The notes under the pieces: model-generated
Database searches by the model: none
What the model was told of the DNA's origin: nothing
Seen by the model: only the letters and a program-made list of their open reading frames with translations
Position numbers and translations under genes: made by a program
Origin: Euryarchaeota archaeon UBA23
GTDB lineage: Archaea; Thermoplasmatota; Poseidoniia; Poseidoniales; Thalassarchaeaceae
Assembly (NCBI GenBank): GCA_002498725.1
Contig: DAIJ01000016.1
Location: 1-64,000 of the forward strand
Direction of reading: 5' to 3'
DNA: 64,000 bases
Part shown: piece after piece, positions 9,201-16,894 of the stretch
Position numbering within the stretch: position 1 is the first letter of the stretch
How the letters are laid out: each line of letters starts with the position of its first letter

Positions 9201-12182
9201 CTTCTTTCAAGTAATTTATCAGGTATCATGGATAGATCTGGAAACTCATTGTCAACATTCTTGACTTTTGAAATAAATGGTGAAACCTCAGGTTTCCAAG
9301 TCACAGGAGGAGTGGTAGATCCAAATGGTTCTTGGTCAGGAGTTATCACACTCAGTCTCTCTTTCCCAAGAGGGACTCATAACTTATCTGCATTCTACAC
9401 ACCTTCAGTAAATTATTATGGCTCAAGCGCTGGAGTCGGAGTTTTCGATAGTAGAGGTTTTTCTCAAGTTATGATACTGGATCCTGCTGATTTAGATCCT
9501 GATAGAAGAGTTATTCGAGGCGATTCAATAAGTGTTAACTTATCATTAATAGACAATGCTGGCCAATTAGTAGAAAATGCAAGTATAGGTATATTGGTTG
9601 ATGACATACTCCAAGAAGTAATTCAGACTGACGATCAAGGTCGTTCTAATGTTCAAATTCAGGTCCCATCTACTCGAATCCAAGGCCCTCTTACAATTAC
9701 GGCTAATTTCACAGGTATATCTGGGAGTACTGGTTTGATCGGTGATACAACTTGGACTAGAGTTATTGTATTGGCCCCCACAGTTCTTGAAATAACTCAG
9801 ACTTCTGGTTCAATGATCGCTGGCGAATCCGTTACATTCGGTGGTACGCTACTAGATGAGCATGGAATGATATTAACTGATGATGGTAATCCCACCGGTG
9901 GCATTATTCATCTTGAAATAGATGGTATAGATGTAGGTGCTTCTTACACTACTAGATCAGGTGATAATACTGGTATTTGGAACATTACTTATGATATACC
10001 CTTAGATTCTAATTATGGTCCACATTCAGCCACAGTATCTTTCCTTGGGGGTTTTACTTGGGTAGATCCTATGGGCCAAGGAGATTCACTAAACCCTGAG
10101 TATTACTTGCCCTCTGAATATACAGTGTCATTTAATGTAATACAGACATCTCAAGTAGTCCTCACAACTCCTCCAGGTGAGATAGACCGTAATGAACTCC
10201 TTTTGATAGAGGGTCTTCTTACTGATGGAGCAGGCAGAGTAATTGGCGACCGCAATCTTGAAGTGACTCTTAATGATCAATTCCTTACTGGTGTGCAAGT
10301 CGAATCAAATGGCAGCTTTAGTATATACATCCCTGTTCCTCCAGATATGCCATTGGGTCCTAGAATTCTTGAAATTTCATTTGACGGGGAAGAATTCATT
10401 TTACCTTCAAATTCAACAACAGTATTTACTGTATTTGGTCCGACAGTAATATATGTAAATCCACCAGAATCCGTTGCAGTGGGTGATCAATTAAGACTAA
10501 CTGGAACCGTCAAAGATAATCTGCCTGATGGTTGGCTATCTAATCATTCTCTTGAGATCTTTATCGACGGAACTCTTGTAGGTCTAACAACTACAAATGA
10601 AGATGGCGAGTGGTTTTTCAATTGGGTTGTATCTGACTTCCTTGACGTGGGCTTCCATACAGTCACTATCTCTTCTCCTGGTCAAGGATATTATCGTCCT
10701 TCATCTATTGACACCAATTTGACAATTGCTTATCATACATCTATAGAACTTGATTTAGAAGTCGATTCAGTTACACGTGGTGGTGTTTGGAACTTTACAG
10801 GAAGGCTTTTCGACTCAGATACCACTGGTTCTCCTGGTCTTAGTGGTCGTACTATTTCGGTAGTTCTTGATGGCGAAGAATTGACAACCATAGAAACAGG
10901 AAATGATGGAGAATTTGTTTTCCAACATGAATTAGGATATCAGATTTCTAGAGGTGCACATGATATCCATTTCATCTTTGATGGAGAAACTTTCTATCTT
11001 CCATTTGACAATAATATGACCGTATATGTAAAGGCAGACATTGAAATAGAGATTCTGTGGAGAAATGAAGTAGTAATAAGAAGTGATGACTCTGCATCAA
11101 TAAAGTTAGTAGGAAGGGTAATTGAGATTGGTGGAGAAGAAAACCTGATTGATGGCCTCGATATTGTACTTTTATGGAATGGGGCTATGGAGCCAGCTTC
11201 TATCAAGTGGGATTCTGCCACTGGTCATTTTGAAATTGATTCTCCTGCTAGATCTACAATGCCTGCTGGTGAAATTACTCTTATCATTCAAGTTCTTCCA
11301 GATGCTGAAAGGTTCATCAATGGAGGGTCTATTTCCCATATTGTTAACATTCGAGTTCCGGTCCAATTTGAATTTAATCCAGATGGGCACACTATAAGAG
11401 AGAATACACGTCTAATATCTGGCAATATTACAGTCAGATCGACAGATACAGGAATGCCAGTGGAGGGTATTTCTCTTGTTACTCAATTGGTTAATGGGAC
11501 TTCAATAAGGTTCCAATCAGTAAAATTAACAGATTCATCTGGAGCAATGGATTACGAATTCTTAGTTCAAGAACCAATACCTACATTCTATGACAAAGAT
11601 TACTGGGGAGAATTAGGATTGATATTCAGCACAGATTCTCAATTAATTGACCCTAATGATAGGTTCTGGTTATCAAATGAGCATAATGGATTGAATATGA
11701 CTTATACAGATCCAGAATCTCGATTTAACACAATGCAGATTATTGCTATTACTGGTATTTTACTAATTTTGTTGGCAGTTGTAGGAATGGGTATTTCTCT
11801 TCAACGCAGAAGGAAGGCGGCATTAGATGAGATTCAGAGTGTATTCAGTTATACCGCTGAATTATTAGCAGCAGGTGACGAAGTCCGTGAGGCCATTTTC
11901 AATTGCTATGAAAGTCTCTGCCAGATATTGATGAGAAATGGTTTCCTTAGGAGAGATTTTGAAACAGTACGTGAATTTGAAATGGCAATACGTAAGGCAT
12001 TACAAATTAGTGAGCAGGCATTAATTGCTTTAGATCGTATCTTTGAAGAAGCAAGATATTCTTCACATAGATTGGGTGAGGGGCACAGAGAAAACGCACA
12101 ATTAGCGTTACAAACAGTCCTACAAGAAATAGATCAATTACAAGAAGTTCCTGAAAGAGAAGAAATTGATTCACAGAATTAA
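3240..12182 (+). CDS. Giant surface protein: calcium-repeat region, transglutaminase-like domain, Ig-like repeats, DUF4129
   Basis: This 2980-residue protein has an N-terminal hydrophobic signal/anchor at about residues 23-40. About residues 45-740 are filled with thrombospondin type 3-like DTDGDG calcium loops. A transglutaminase-like domain spans about 930-1040: EGDCNEYATVFAALLQAL carries the presumed nucleophile Cys974. The usual HAWVEV histidine is Thr1016 (TWWVEV) and the usual Asp is Glu (GWIPFEACP). A long run of Ig/CARDB-like beta modules follows. A membrane helix lies at about 2831-2853, and a cytoplasmic helical region with FEEARYSSHRLGEG matches the DUF4129 domain commonly paired with transglutaminase cores in TgpA-like proteins. 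Start options are GTG 3240, GTG 3249 or ATG 3273; all keep the signal segment. Domain assignments rest on motifs; enzymatic activity is doubtful given the changed triad positions. Confidence 0.85.
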   Translation: MNAVRPIAAISMDIESTNKQRSAIFFSFILLITTYSAIEFAAWEAIGSSDDDGDGLTYGLEFYINTLPSDWDTDNDGLPDGWEWQYGLDPLSPSGLNGSTGDPDLDSLTNLNEYQYSMPSNWDSASTPNALDNGVWWNGTVPVSNWDEESAMQLIQGLNSDGADEDPPGNICLNNFDDDYDGLVDNWDSDKDGDADCSSNDDDGDNMTDEDPNGWDTDGDGMPDGWEVANGLDPTSSANDDGGSGDPDNDGLVNLYEYVNPAWDTRNGTLNPPTQYWQPGPNSVGGSVTNTESPCNPVQNIGPNGCQIFTAEVDGITYTDPNNNDTDGDGLNDSYEALVLLTDPTAIDTDGDGITDGVEVFASYGNPPQASDPRNNNTDGDQFDDGEEDLNGNGIVDDGETDPTRIEDSGDIDGDGIQNWEENMTCTQWNNSDTDGGGVNDGLELAAGHFTDPCMSTFEIYLDVISWVPTGSILTVNNTSLLDPNPVDWRQNNAPMAWFESGNGNRTGFRYSSISGNNLISVDITMPPDALYVVVLNGSWCWQTNPPPGGNAQHCDDDYQDTDGDGLADWEENLGSWGYFSDFTLSDTDGDGVNDLDEILNSTDPLEPCDNLADFDGDGLNNWFENNTGCALSYGIEGGNATFDNYTTLWNNTDTDNGGVDDYQEYIDGTNPQNNPSDDLNPVDTDGDGIPDTIEQQIGTDWRDPDTDGGGIPDGDECLPAYWENNCLDSDNDPWNASDDIVTNQLYFQALNSTSGVDYNLTHYWRWHTYDYYTGVSWGVNTSLVGNTPMSPSWSTTQGIAHPDFWDKSSLFDWQLNFNPSLSPGRELIAPYNAVNFTDWVDVNSGLNFSNYSRDVLIDSSSISTLYVTAPQVILNSQIRENTTAFTGSSYAKDLPKISSAGNITEIAWSVVNETGFTSTWDQVVAIQDFLINGNDTITFLRNHDGSNRSDLPPPSLLWDTSLWIIESAFEGDCNEYATVFAALLQALEIPTRKVTGFSGGTWVDNGFELYGDDFTWWVEVHLQTNANQGELDLGWIPFEACPNMSIVEVVNEQYNPDTIDRDNSTGNITLNGTLQFVNNASEIEGIVLELYLVPQNETSNIPGSAANAANLIGSSITNSTGFFEIIGTSSEIMPPGYGSLVLLTKQKGYVGTQSISFPWTINVTDDVNLTIPVPILSDEPILGAGVNTTVTGSMNWENDPLSDPSQLDNLQVLLNYTTVIDGDVNLISEIGAGGYFEFIVPISEDEPLGLINATIAFLGWHQDDLNNATPSSYHLRPSSVEFNFNITPSPNLTVVLEGSAENNSILDINQPIFVNGTALSQGSSPLPLNGTLYLEMRRSGTNGPYLNIATWNLNDSNWTSQAGQFAIILDFNESIVNIPAGEIEVKFTYVADGLLAADEELFTSDYGIRSYLNFSYSLNAVPRGGLATVEVQLSDHTGTSVTDFIGDYWLDFNGIREWNTSNPITGQLQVNWLPMDNMTAGNYDWNLTYNGSTWLLPNVVNDTVRIQGRANVTVSIGQDWTHIGGSNWISGFAQDIVLLTPITGNNSSIVLQLETPSDLPPQPDGSPAPPVLTRLADGWINTTTGSYNISFNMPSNIGSGVYQLRLSLDFSVDPPRGGEYFTIREATTLPTGIESDFVLDSSTSNLIVVAGSILSLNATVSDIADDSLIPNATAVLYFDWGGSNQTALDTAISDADGIVRFNPTLPANTTPGFYDLRIHAPDDLTDDLDTPNAGRWIQNETFSNLTVQVNSLVEIDSIPNEVTAGQSFSMTGRVLDGFDSNRTVTGPMAVKVFFLGDDSETLVESYTTANNGSFTVSVPTDPFGDGVTSGTKTVVVSVVNGSTPFYLTGSGNASLLVKGVTRFTDRTPLIQTIVDRGTNITFGARLTEFSDNDRRLGNLSVAAKFHETWLNEQTSSGDGLVNFTFSVPHNHPLGQIPVRLWFNGSSTLHETTLLLTTIIVRSPTTLTIDPISENPIAGQSLNISGELLSSNLSGIMDRSGNSLSTFLTFEINGETSGFQVTGGVVDPNGSWSGVITLSLSFPRGTHNLSAFYTPSVNYYGSSAGVGVFDSRGFSQVMILDPADLDPDRRVIRGDSISVNLSLIDNAGQLVENASIGILVDDILQEVIQTDDQGRSNVQIQVPSTRIQGPLTITANFTGISGSTGLIGDTTWTRVIVLAPTVLEITQTSGSMIAGESVTFGGTLLDEHGMILTDDGNPTGGIIHLEIDGIDVGASYTTRSGDNTGIWNITYDIPLDSNYGPHSATVSFLGGFTWVDPMGQGDSLNPEYYLPSEYTVSFNVIQTSQVVLTTPPGEIDRNELLLIEGLLTDGAGRVIGDRNLEVTLNDQFLTGVQVESNGSFSIYIPVPPDMPLGPRILEISFDGEEFILPSNSTTVFTVFGPTVIYVNPPESVAVGDQLRLTGTVKDNLPDGWLSNHSLEIFIDGTLVGLTTTNEDGEWFFNWVVSDFLDVGFHTVTISSPGQGYYRPSSIDTNLTIAYHTSIELDLEVDSVTRGGVWNFTGRLFDSDTTGSPGLSGRTISVVLDGEELTTIETGNDGEFVFQHELGYQISRGAHDIHFIFDGETFYLPFDNNMTVYVKADIEIEILWRNEVVIRSDDSASIKLVGRVIEIGGEENLIDGLDIVLLWNGAMEPASIKWDSATGHFEIDSPARSTMPAGEITLIIQVLPDAERFINGGSISHIVNIRVPVQFEFNPDGHTIRENTRLISGNITVRSTDTGMPVEGISLVTQLVNGTSIRFQSVKLTDSSGAMDYEFLVQEPIPTFYDKDYWGELGLIFSTDSQLIDPNDRFWLSNEHNGLNMTYTDPESRFNTMQIIAITGILLILLAVVGMGISLQRRRKAALDEIQSVFSYTAELLAAGDEVREAIFNCYESLCQILMRNGFLRRDFETVREFEMAIRKALQISEQALIALDRIFEEARYSSHRLGEGHRENAQLALQTVLQEIDQLQEVPEREEIDSQN

Positions 12183-12649
12183 TTAAAAGAAAGTTTTAGA
12201 AATCCTTCTTGCAATACAGCGGAATCTAAATCAAATCCTGCTGGTAATTTGTAAGTTCTAATCATCCCCCCAAATCTTTCTGGTTGGATTATTCTTACTA
12301 ATGATCCATTCTCTCTTACCATTTTAGAAACTGATAGAGATTTAATGCCTAAATCTTCTATTTCAATAGTAATTCCATTTCCTATTAATAATTCATCAAT
12401 TTCTTCTATGAGATTCATAGATTCTTCAAGATTTCGAATCTCAGTTTTTGAATCATTGATAACTCTGCTAGCGGATTTAGAAATTATCTGATGATTTATT
12501 GATACTTCCTCAAGATGTTGAATATCGGAAAGAAATTGAAAATGCATTTGTTCAGCCGTTGTATCCAAACCATAGTTTATCGTATCAATATTTGACTTCT
12601 CATTCAATGAGTCAATAACTTGAATGTCCACTATTTCCCATGCATCCAT
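12179..12649 (-). CDS. Small protein with degenerate Hsp20-like C-terminus
   Basis: This is a 156-aa soluble protein. Residues ~55-95 form a polar helical/coiled-coil stretch. The last ~60 residues resemble the end of an alpha-crystallin domain: the pattern FGGMIRTYKLPAGFDLD followed by EGFLKLSFN mirrors the 'LP..vd.d.i.A...nGvL.i.lP' strands of small heat-shock proteins. The C-terminal IxI motif of true Hsp20 is missing. It lies 38 nt downstream of the XPD-like helicase on the same strand, so it is probably co-transcribed. Its stop codon overlaps the convergent giant gene by 4 nt. The Hsp20 relationship is an inference from pattern only. Confidence 0.7.
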   Translation of the reverse strand: MDAWEIVDIQVIDSLNEKSNIDTINYGLDTTAEQMHFQFLSDIQHLEEVSINHQIISKSASRVINDSKTEIRNLEESMNLIEEIDELLIGNGITIEIEDLGIKSLSVSKMVRENGSLVRIIQPERFGGMIRTYKLPAGFDLDSAVLQEGFLKLSFN

Positions 12650-12687
12650 TGATCTCTCGAAACCATCCTCTCAGATGAACCCTCGCT

Positions 12688-14706
12688 CTATTCATTTCCT
12701 ATAGCGGGTTCAGGAAATCTTTGGAAAAATCTCTTAGTATGTCTTGAAGTTCTTTCTTCGTCAGGTGTCTTAATGCTCTGAATAGAATTGGGCAAACAGA
12801 ATTTGTATGGTCTATTCATCAAACGCTTCTCAAGAATTACAACTAATGCTCTATCTTGACCTTTACGAATTGGCCGCCCTATTGCTTGTAGTATGCTATT
12901 GACAGCAGGTTGGTGGCTCGAATAGCGCCCCGCTTTATCTCTACCAAATCGATCTTCACAGTAATCTCTCAATGCGTCTTGTCGAGCACTAGGAGGCGGC
13001 ACTGGTAATCCAACACACACAACTGCATCTAGTATATTGTCCGGATAATCTACTCCCTCTGCTAGCTTACCAGAAAGAACTCCACAAAGAAGTACTTTCT
13101 CTTTCAGTCGGCGTCTTTGGTATAGTCGTTGAATCATTTCACCTACTTGTCTCTTCGACATTCGTGGTAATTCTTTTTCTATACGGACTCCCCATGGTAA
13201 AAAATCGCCCTCGAGAATTTCATCTAACATTGAATAACTCTGTGTAAATAGTGCAACATGGCCAGGAGTATTACGAACTAATTCATACACATGATTTCTA
13301 ATGGCTAGAGTGTTTTTTTCACCCCTCTCTGTATATCTTGATGTGGTATTTTGTGCAATAAGAACTGGTCTTCTTTCAGATAGGAAAGGAGATGAGTACT
13401 CGCGAATTGTAATCTTCCTTTCATTAGGTATTCTAAGCAAATCTGCATACATGTCTGGCGGAAAAAGAGTGCCGGACATCAATATAGCACCACGACATGA
13501 TGAGAATAGTTCGCCTGATATTACACCAGGGTCTAGTAGAAAACACCTTACTCTTGGCTCATCCATTATTTTATCGAAAACTAGAACTAATGCAGTGGAA
13601 TCGCGATACTGGCAGCAGGTTGTGATAAGAAATGCTAGTTTCTCACAACTAGTTTCTTTCTCATTTTCATCATCATCATCACTTGCTTCGACTCTTATTT
13701 TAATTAGTTGACTAACTAATTTTTCTAATTGAAAATATTCCTTATTGGGAATATTATCTATTGTTTCATTCAGTATAGAATCTATTTCATCAAGAATGCT
13801 CCGGGTACTTATTCTCATATCATCGCTATCAATGATAGCAAGTTCCTTTTCTCGAGCGGAGAACCACTTTGGCATCTCATTTTCTAAATGTTTTAGGGAT
13901 CTTTTACACCACTCTATTCCGCTCAAGTCCAACTCATTTCCAGTTTTTTTTATTTGTTCCAATTCTCTTTCTAAATGTTCTTCAACTTCGTATCTTGAAT
14001 CACGAAATATTCTAGATATAGCCCTTCTTTCAAGTCCATTTCTAACCCTATCTGGTAAATTATGTGCCTCATCAACAATTAGTATTGTACTATCTAATTC
14101 AACACCCATAGTCGGTAAACTAGCCTCCCTAACACTTTCAATGAATACATGGTTGTAATCACAAATCAGAATATCACAAGATTTGGCAGCCTCTCTCGAA
14201 TTCGACCAAGCACATATTTGCGAACTACGGGCGACCTTTATCACATCATCAACATGCATAGGGTTTCTGAACATTTTTTCTCGTAGAGCCGACCTCATTT
14301 GGTCACGCATATCTCTATCTAATCCTTCCTCGCAATCACATTTCCCACTCAATCGATCTACATTTTTGCACATACTTTCTCTACCAATAAGATCCACAAC
14401 TAAGAGGGGTGATTCGTTTTCTGCGATACGTTGATTTATTTTTCTTACAGTTTCAATTACAATTTTATGTTGTGATTGCCGTCCTGTAAGAAAGAGAATT
14501 TTCAGTTTTGAAGAACTAGCCCTCTGTGCATTTATGGCTGCAGCTAGAGATGCAGCAGTTTTACCAATACCTGTAGGTGCTGATGCTAGAAGAAAACCGT
14601 CTTCAAGTAAAGTCTCAATGGCATCTTCAACCATCTCTTTTTGCGATGGTCTTACTTCATTGTGGGCGAAATAACGAATCGTTGAATCAGCACCCAAGAC
14701 ACTCAC
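12688..14706 (-). CDS. XPD/Rad3-family ATP-dependent DNA helicase
   Basis: This 672-aa superfamily 2 helicase of the XPD/DinG group unwinds DNA 5'-to-3' in repair. Motif I is SAPTGIGKT (residues 42-50). The DEAH box is VDEAHNLPD (211-219). Motif VI is QAIGRPIRKG near the C-terminus. An iron-sulfur cluster domain sits between motifs I and II, with candidate Cys ligands at 113, 123/125, 165 and 177/182. It is somewhat longer than typical archaeal XPD because of an inserted charged helical segment at about 230-340. It starts with GTG at 14706. A small basic ORF and a ribbon-helix-helix regulator lie upstream on the same strand, and an Hsp20-like gene lies downstream. Confidence 0.93.
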   Translation of the reverse strand: MSVLGADSTIRYFAHNEVRPSQKEMVEDAIETLLEDGFLLASAPTGIGKTAASLAAAINAQRASSSKLKILFLTGRQSQHKIVIETVRKINQRIAENESPLLVVDLIGRESMCKNVDRLSGKCDCEEGLDRDMRDQMRSALREKMFRNPMHVDDVIKVARSSQICAWSNSREAAKSCDILICDYNHVFIESVREASLPTMGVELDSTILIVDEAHNLPDRVRNGLERRAISRIFRDSRYEVEEHLERELEQIKKTGNELDLSGIEWCKRSLKHLENEMPKWFSAREKELAIIDSDDMRISTRSILDEIDSILNETIDNIPNKEYFQLEKLVSQLIKIRVEASDDDDENEKETSCEKLAFLITTCCQYRDSTALVLVFDKIMDEPRVRCFLLDPGVISGELFSSCRGAILMSGTLFPPDMYADLLRIPNERKITIREYSSPFLSERRPVLIAQNTTSRYTERGEKNTLAIRNHVYELVRNTPGHVALFTQSYSMLDEILEGDFLPWGVRIEKELPRMSKRQVGEMIQRLYQRRRLKEKVLLCGVLSGKLAEGVDYPDNILDAVVCVGLPVPPPSARQDALRDYCEDRFGRDKAGRYSSHQPAVNSILQAIGRPIRKGQDRALVVILEKRLMNRPYKFCLPNSIQSIKTPDEERTSRHTKRFFQRFPEPAIGNE

Positions 14707-14771
14707 AGATTCTGTTCTGTTACTCGGCCGCCCAAGAAGATTCTGCTTGTAACCTCGTGCTTCAAAAGGTT

Positions 14772-14794
14772 GTCCCGCCCGAAATGGGCGAGAC
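14772..14794 (-). promoter_or_regulatory. Hairpin upstream of the XPD helicase
   Basis: The arms GTCcCGCCC and GGGCGaGAC pair with one C/A mismatch around a GAAAT loop, giving a 5-bp plus 3-bp stem. It lies in the 105-nt gap between the small basic ORF and the helicase start at 14706. It could be a leader hairpin for the helicase or a processing/termination structure after the upstream ORF. Nothing else is evident in the gap. Confidence 0.35.
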
Positions 14795-14811
14795 GGTGTG
14801 TGTGTTGAATC

Positions 14812-15021
14812 TTATTTTTTCGAACTCTTCATATTATGGTGCCTATCTCTAGAAGAGAGAACTTTTCTCTGATTTCTAGGTGCTTCTCTAGGGCTATATC
14901 CTACCGCATTAGAAATATTAGCTCTATCTCTTAGGCCTCTGAATCCAATAGTTAACCTTGAATGTGGTGGGGAATCGGCGGAGGGGCGATTTATTGGCCC
15001 CCCCGCGTCTTCCGAGTGCAT
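14812..15021 (-). CDS. Possible small, highly basic protein (69 aa)
   Basis: The product is not recognised. From the ATG at 15021 the frame encodes 69 residues rich in Arg, Ser, Asn and Lys, ending HHNMKSSKK; a TTG at 15036 would add five residues. It begins shortly after the stop of the ribbon-helix-helix regulator (15048) with a GGTGAG ribosome-binding-like sequence between, and it precedes the helicase on the same strand, which supports a real gene in that operon. Without homologues it could still be a chance frame. Basic composition suggests nucleic-acid contact, but that is a guess. Confidence 0.4.
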   Translation of the reverse strand: MHSEDAGGPINRPSADSPPHSRLTIGFRGLRDRANISNAVGYSPREAPRNQRKVLSSRDRHHNMKSSKK

Positions 15022-15047
15022 CCCATTCTCACCCAAAGCCTCTCACC

Positions 15048-15413
15048 TCATTCTTCTACTGAGCCATTGGCTCTTTTACGCAATTCTTCCAATCGCATTT
15101 TCAAGGCGGAATCAATTGTTGCATCGTCAGCCGTATGCCTTGCGATATGTTCACGCGCAGCGTATCTTAGGACTACATCCATTTTTTCCCCATGGATTAA
15201 GCAAAAATCTCCAAGGCGGGCAGAAAGATCTGGTCCAAGATCGACCTCGACACGAGTTCCTGGAGGATGATATGGTGAAGACAAATACTGCCTAACAGCC
15301 TCTCGTATCACATCAGACCTGTTTCTCATTCCATCAAACCCAACCCTGCGCTCAAGTTCGAGGAGATGATCTTCAGGAATTCTAAGTGATACCATTGGAC
15401 TTTGACCCGCCAC
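15048..15413 (-). CDS. Ribbon-helix-helix (CopG/NikR-like) transcription regulator
   Basis: This 121-aa protein has an N-terminal ribbon-helix-helix DNA-binding domain at about residues 6-45: MVSLRIPEDHLLELERRV provides the beta strand and helix 1, and RNRSDVIREAVRQYL gives helix 2. The C-terminal half (PGTRVEVDLGP... to RYAAREHIARH) does not show the nickel-binding His/Cys set of NikR, so its effector is unknown. It starts with GTG at 15413, with GGAGG 8-10 nt upstream. The divergent spacer contains two inverted repeats that are good candidates for its operator, which would let it control both its own operon and the HD hydrolase. Confidence 0.85.
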   Translation of the reverse strand: MAGQSPMVSLRIPEDHLLELERRVGFDGMRNRSDVIREAVRQYLSSPYHPPGTRVEVDLGPDLSARLGDFCLIHGEKMDVVLRYAAREHIARHTADDATIDSALKMRLEELRKRANGSVEE

Positions 15414-15457
15414 AACTGCTTCCTCCTGAGTCTGCGAGAGGGCCTAGGGCTCTTAAG

Positions 15458-15477
15458 TGTAATGCAATTGAATTACA
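15458..15477. promoter_or_regulatory. 20-bp near-perfect palindrome, candidate operator
   Basis: TGTAAT-GCAATTGA-ATTACA has 9 of 10 symmetric pairs. It sits in the divergent spacer between a ribbon-helix-helix regulator (start 15413) and the HD hydrolase (start 15578), as expected for a dimeric or tetrameric RHH regulator. A related inverted repeat lies 8 bp further on. Confidence 0.6.
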
Positions 15478-15484
15478 AATGAAA

Positions 15485-15510
15485 TACAATATTGCTAATT
15501 TTTCATTGTA
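15485..15510. promoter_or_regulatory. Second inverted repeat (TACAAT-N14-ATTGTA)
   Basis: The half-sites TACAAT and ATTGTA share the consensus TRYAAT/ATTRYA with the neighbouring palindrome. The right half-site runs into TGTATAAG, a plausible TATA element for the HD hydrolase on the plus strand, so a bound regulator would block transcription factor access. The left half contains the exact palindrome CAATATTG. Confidence 0.5.
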
Positions 15511-15577
15511 TAAGTTTGCCTCCCGAGCAGTTTGATTGAAGGATGATGAGTAACTCGGAACTACAAGGAGGCATCAC

Positions 15578-16894
15578 ATGAAGGTCATCAACGATGCAAT
15601 TCACGGTCAATTTTCCTTAGAAGGAGTACGTGCAGAATTACTCGAAACTCCTGAAATGAATAAACTAAGCCACATCAAGCAACTTGGTTTAGCTCATCTT
15701 GTATTTCCTGGTGCTCATCACACTAGATTTGAGCACTCATTAGGAGTTTCACATATAGGTGGGATGATGGCAGACTCGATAGGCCTTGATAAGCAAGAAA
15801 AGATTCTAGTTCAAGTCGCAGGAATGTTACATGATGTTGGACATGGCCCATATTCTCACACACTTGAACATATTCTACATGAGCGAGGAGGTTTGGATCA
15901 CATGTCTATCACGGAGGGTATTATTCTTGGCGAATATGATGTTCTAAGAGAGGGAGAAGATACTAGTATTCAAAGTCGTAAATTGATTCCAGATATTCTT
16001 GAGAAAAATGACATTAATCCAGAAGAAGTAGCGGCTTTGATCAGAGGTCCAGATGCTAGAGGTAGTGAAAGAACTCTACTTTCATGGGTTGATGGAAAAG
16101 AGGATTTGGTGTCCGAAGATCGTACATTAGGAAATCTTGTGCATGGTCCTGTTGATTGTGATCAATTGGATTATTTACTTAGAGATTCACATTTTACTGG
16201 TGTTAAGCACGGAATAGTAGATCATAGGCGCTTGATATCTTGCTTACGCCGCCATGGTGGAGATGTTGCTGTTGAAGAAGGTGGGTTAGCGGCACTAGAA
16301 GGTATGCTTATGGCTAGAGGATTAATGTATAGTGCAGTATATTTCCATAGAGTAACTCGTGTTACTGAGGTCATGCTTTCGCGTGCAGTAGAAAGAAGTG
16401 CGAGTAATTTACCTAGCCCTGCTGATATGCAGAGAAGAGTCGATGCTGAAATCTGGCAAGCACTGTATCAAGCAGGCGAATATTCTAGAGACATTATGAG
16501 GAGACTAAAATATCGTCAGATGTTCAAAGTTGCATCAAGTCGTCGTCAAGAAGAATTATCTAATGAACAAGTAAGTAGACTGGTGGAAATAGCCCAGAGT
16601 TCGGAAAAAAGACGTGAAATTGAGGATGATATCGCGCATCGTGCAGGTCTTCCTGAAGGCTATGTGGCTGTCGATGTTCCAAGTGTTAAGCTTCTCCTTT
16701 CAGAGCCCCGTATGGCTTCAGTCGACATTCGAATTGTTGGAGATGATGGAAGAACAAGATGGTTTAGAGAACACACCCCAATTGCTGAAGCACTTCGTAA
16801 AAGACAAGTAAGTCAAGCTGCTGTTTATGTAATGACTATCCCAGGATATGAGAAAACAGTAGCAAAACTTAGTGATCATTATTTATTCTCATAG
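15578..16894 (+). CDS. HD-domain phosphohydrolase (COG1078/SAMHD1-like)
   Basis: This is a 438-aa HD-superfamily metal-dependent phosphohydrolase, in the family that includes dNTP triphosphohydrolases. The metal-binding set is visible: HHTRFEHSLGVSH with His53, MLHDVGHGPYSH with His85-Asp86, and PVDCDQLDYLLRD with Asp195, which aligns to the last ligand in SAMHD1. The start ATG has an excellent AAGGAGG ribosome-binding site at 15565-15571. It is divergent from the RHH regulator and XPD helicase operon across a spacer with palindromic sites, suggesting shared control. The likely role is dNTP pool control or nucleotide clearance, but the exact substrate cannot be read from the sequence. Confidence 0.92.
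   Translation: MKVINDAIHGQFSLEGVRAELLETPEMNKLSHIKQLGLAHLVFPGAHHTRFEHSLGVSHIGGMMADSIGLDKQEKILVQVAGMLHDVGHGPYSHTLEHILHERGGLDHMSITEGIILGEYDVLREGEDTSIQSRKLIPDILEKNDINPEEVAALIRGPDARGSERTLLSWVDGKEDLVSEDRTLGNLVHGPVDCDQLDYLLRDSHFTGVKHGIVDHRRLISCLRRHGGDVAVEEGGLAALEGMLMARGLMYSAVYFHRVTRVTEVMLSRAVERSASNLPSPADMQRRVDAEIWQALYQAGEYSRDIMRRLKYRQMFKVASSRRQEELSNEQVSRLVEIAQSSEKRREIEDDIAHRAGLPEGYVAVDVPSVKLLLSEPRMASVDIRIVGDDGRTRWFREHTPIAEALRKRQVSQAAVYVMTIPGYEKTVAKLSDHYLFS

Noticed and set aside
13301..14434. Plus-strand frames of 83-137 codons opposite the XPD helicase
   Set aside because: They are antisense shadows; the minus frame has all helicase motifs.
15048..15413. Assignment of the RHH protein as nickel regulator NikR
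   Set aside because: The C-terminal His/Cys nickel ligands are not seen and no nickel genes are nearby.
15541..15577. C/D box RNA suggested by GATGATGA
   Set aside because: No matching D box at a suitable distance; the segment is better explained as the leader of the HD gene.
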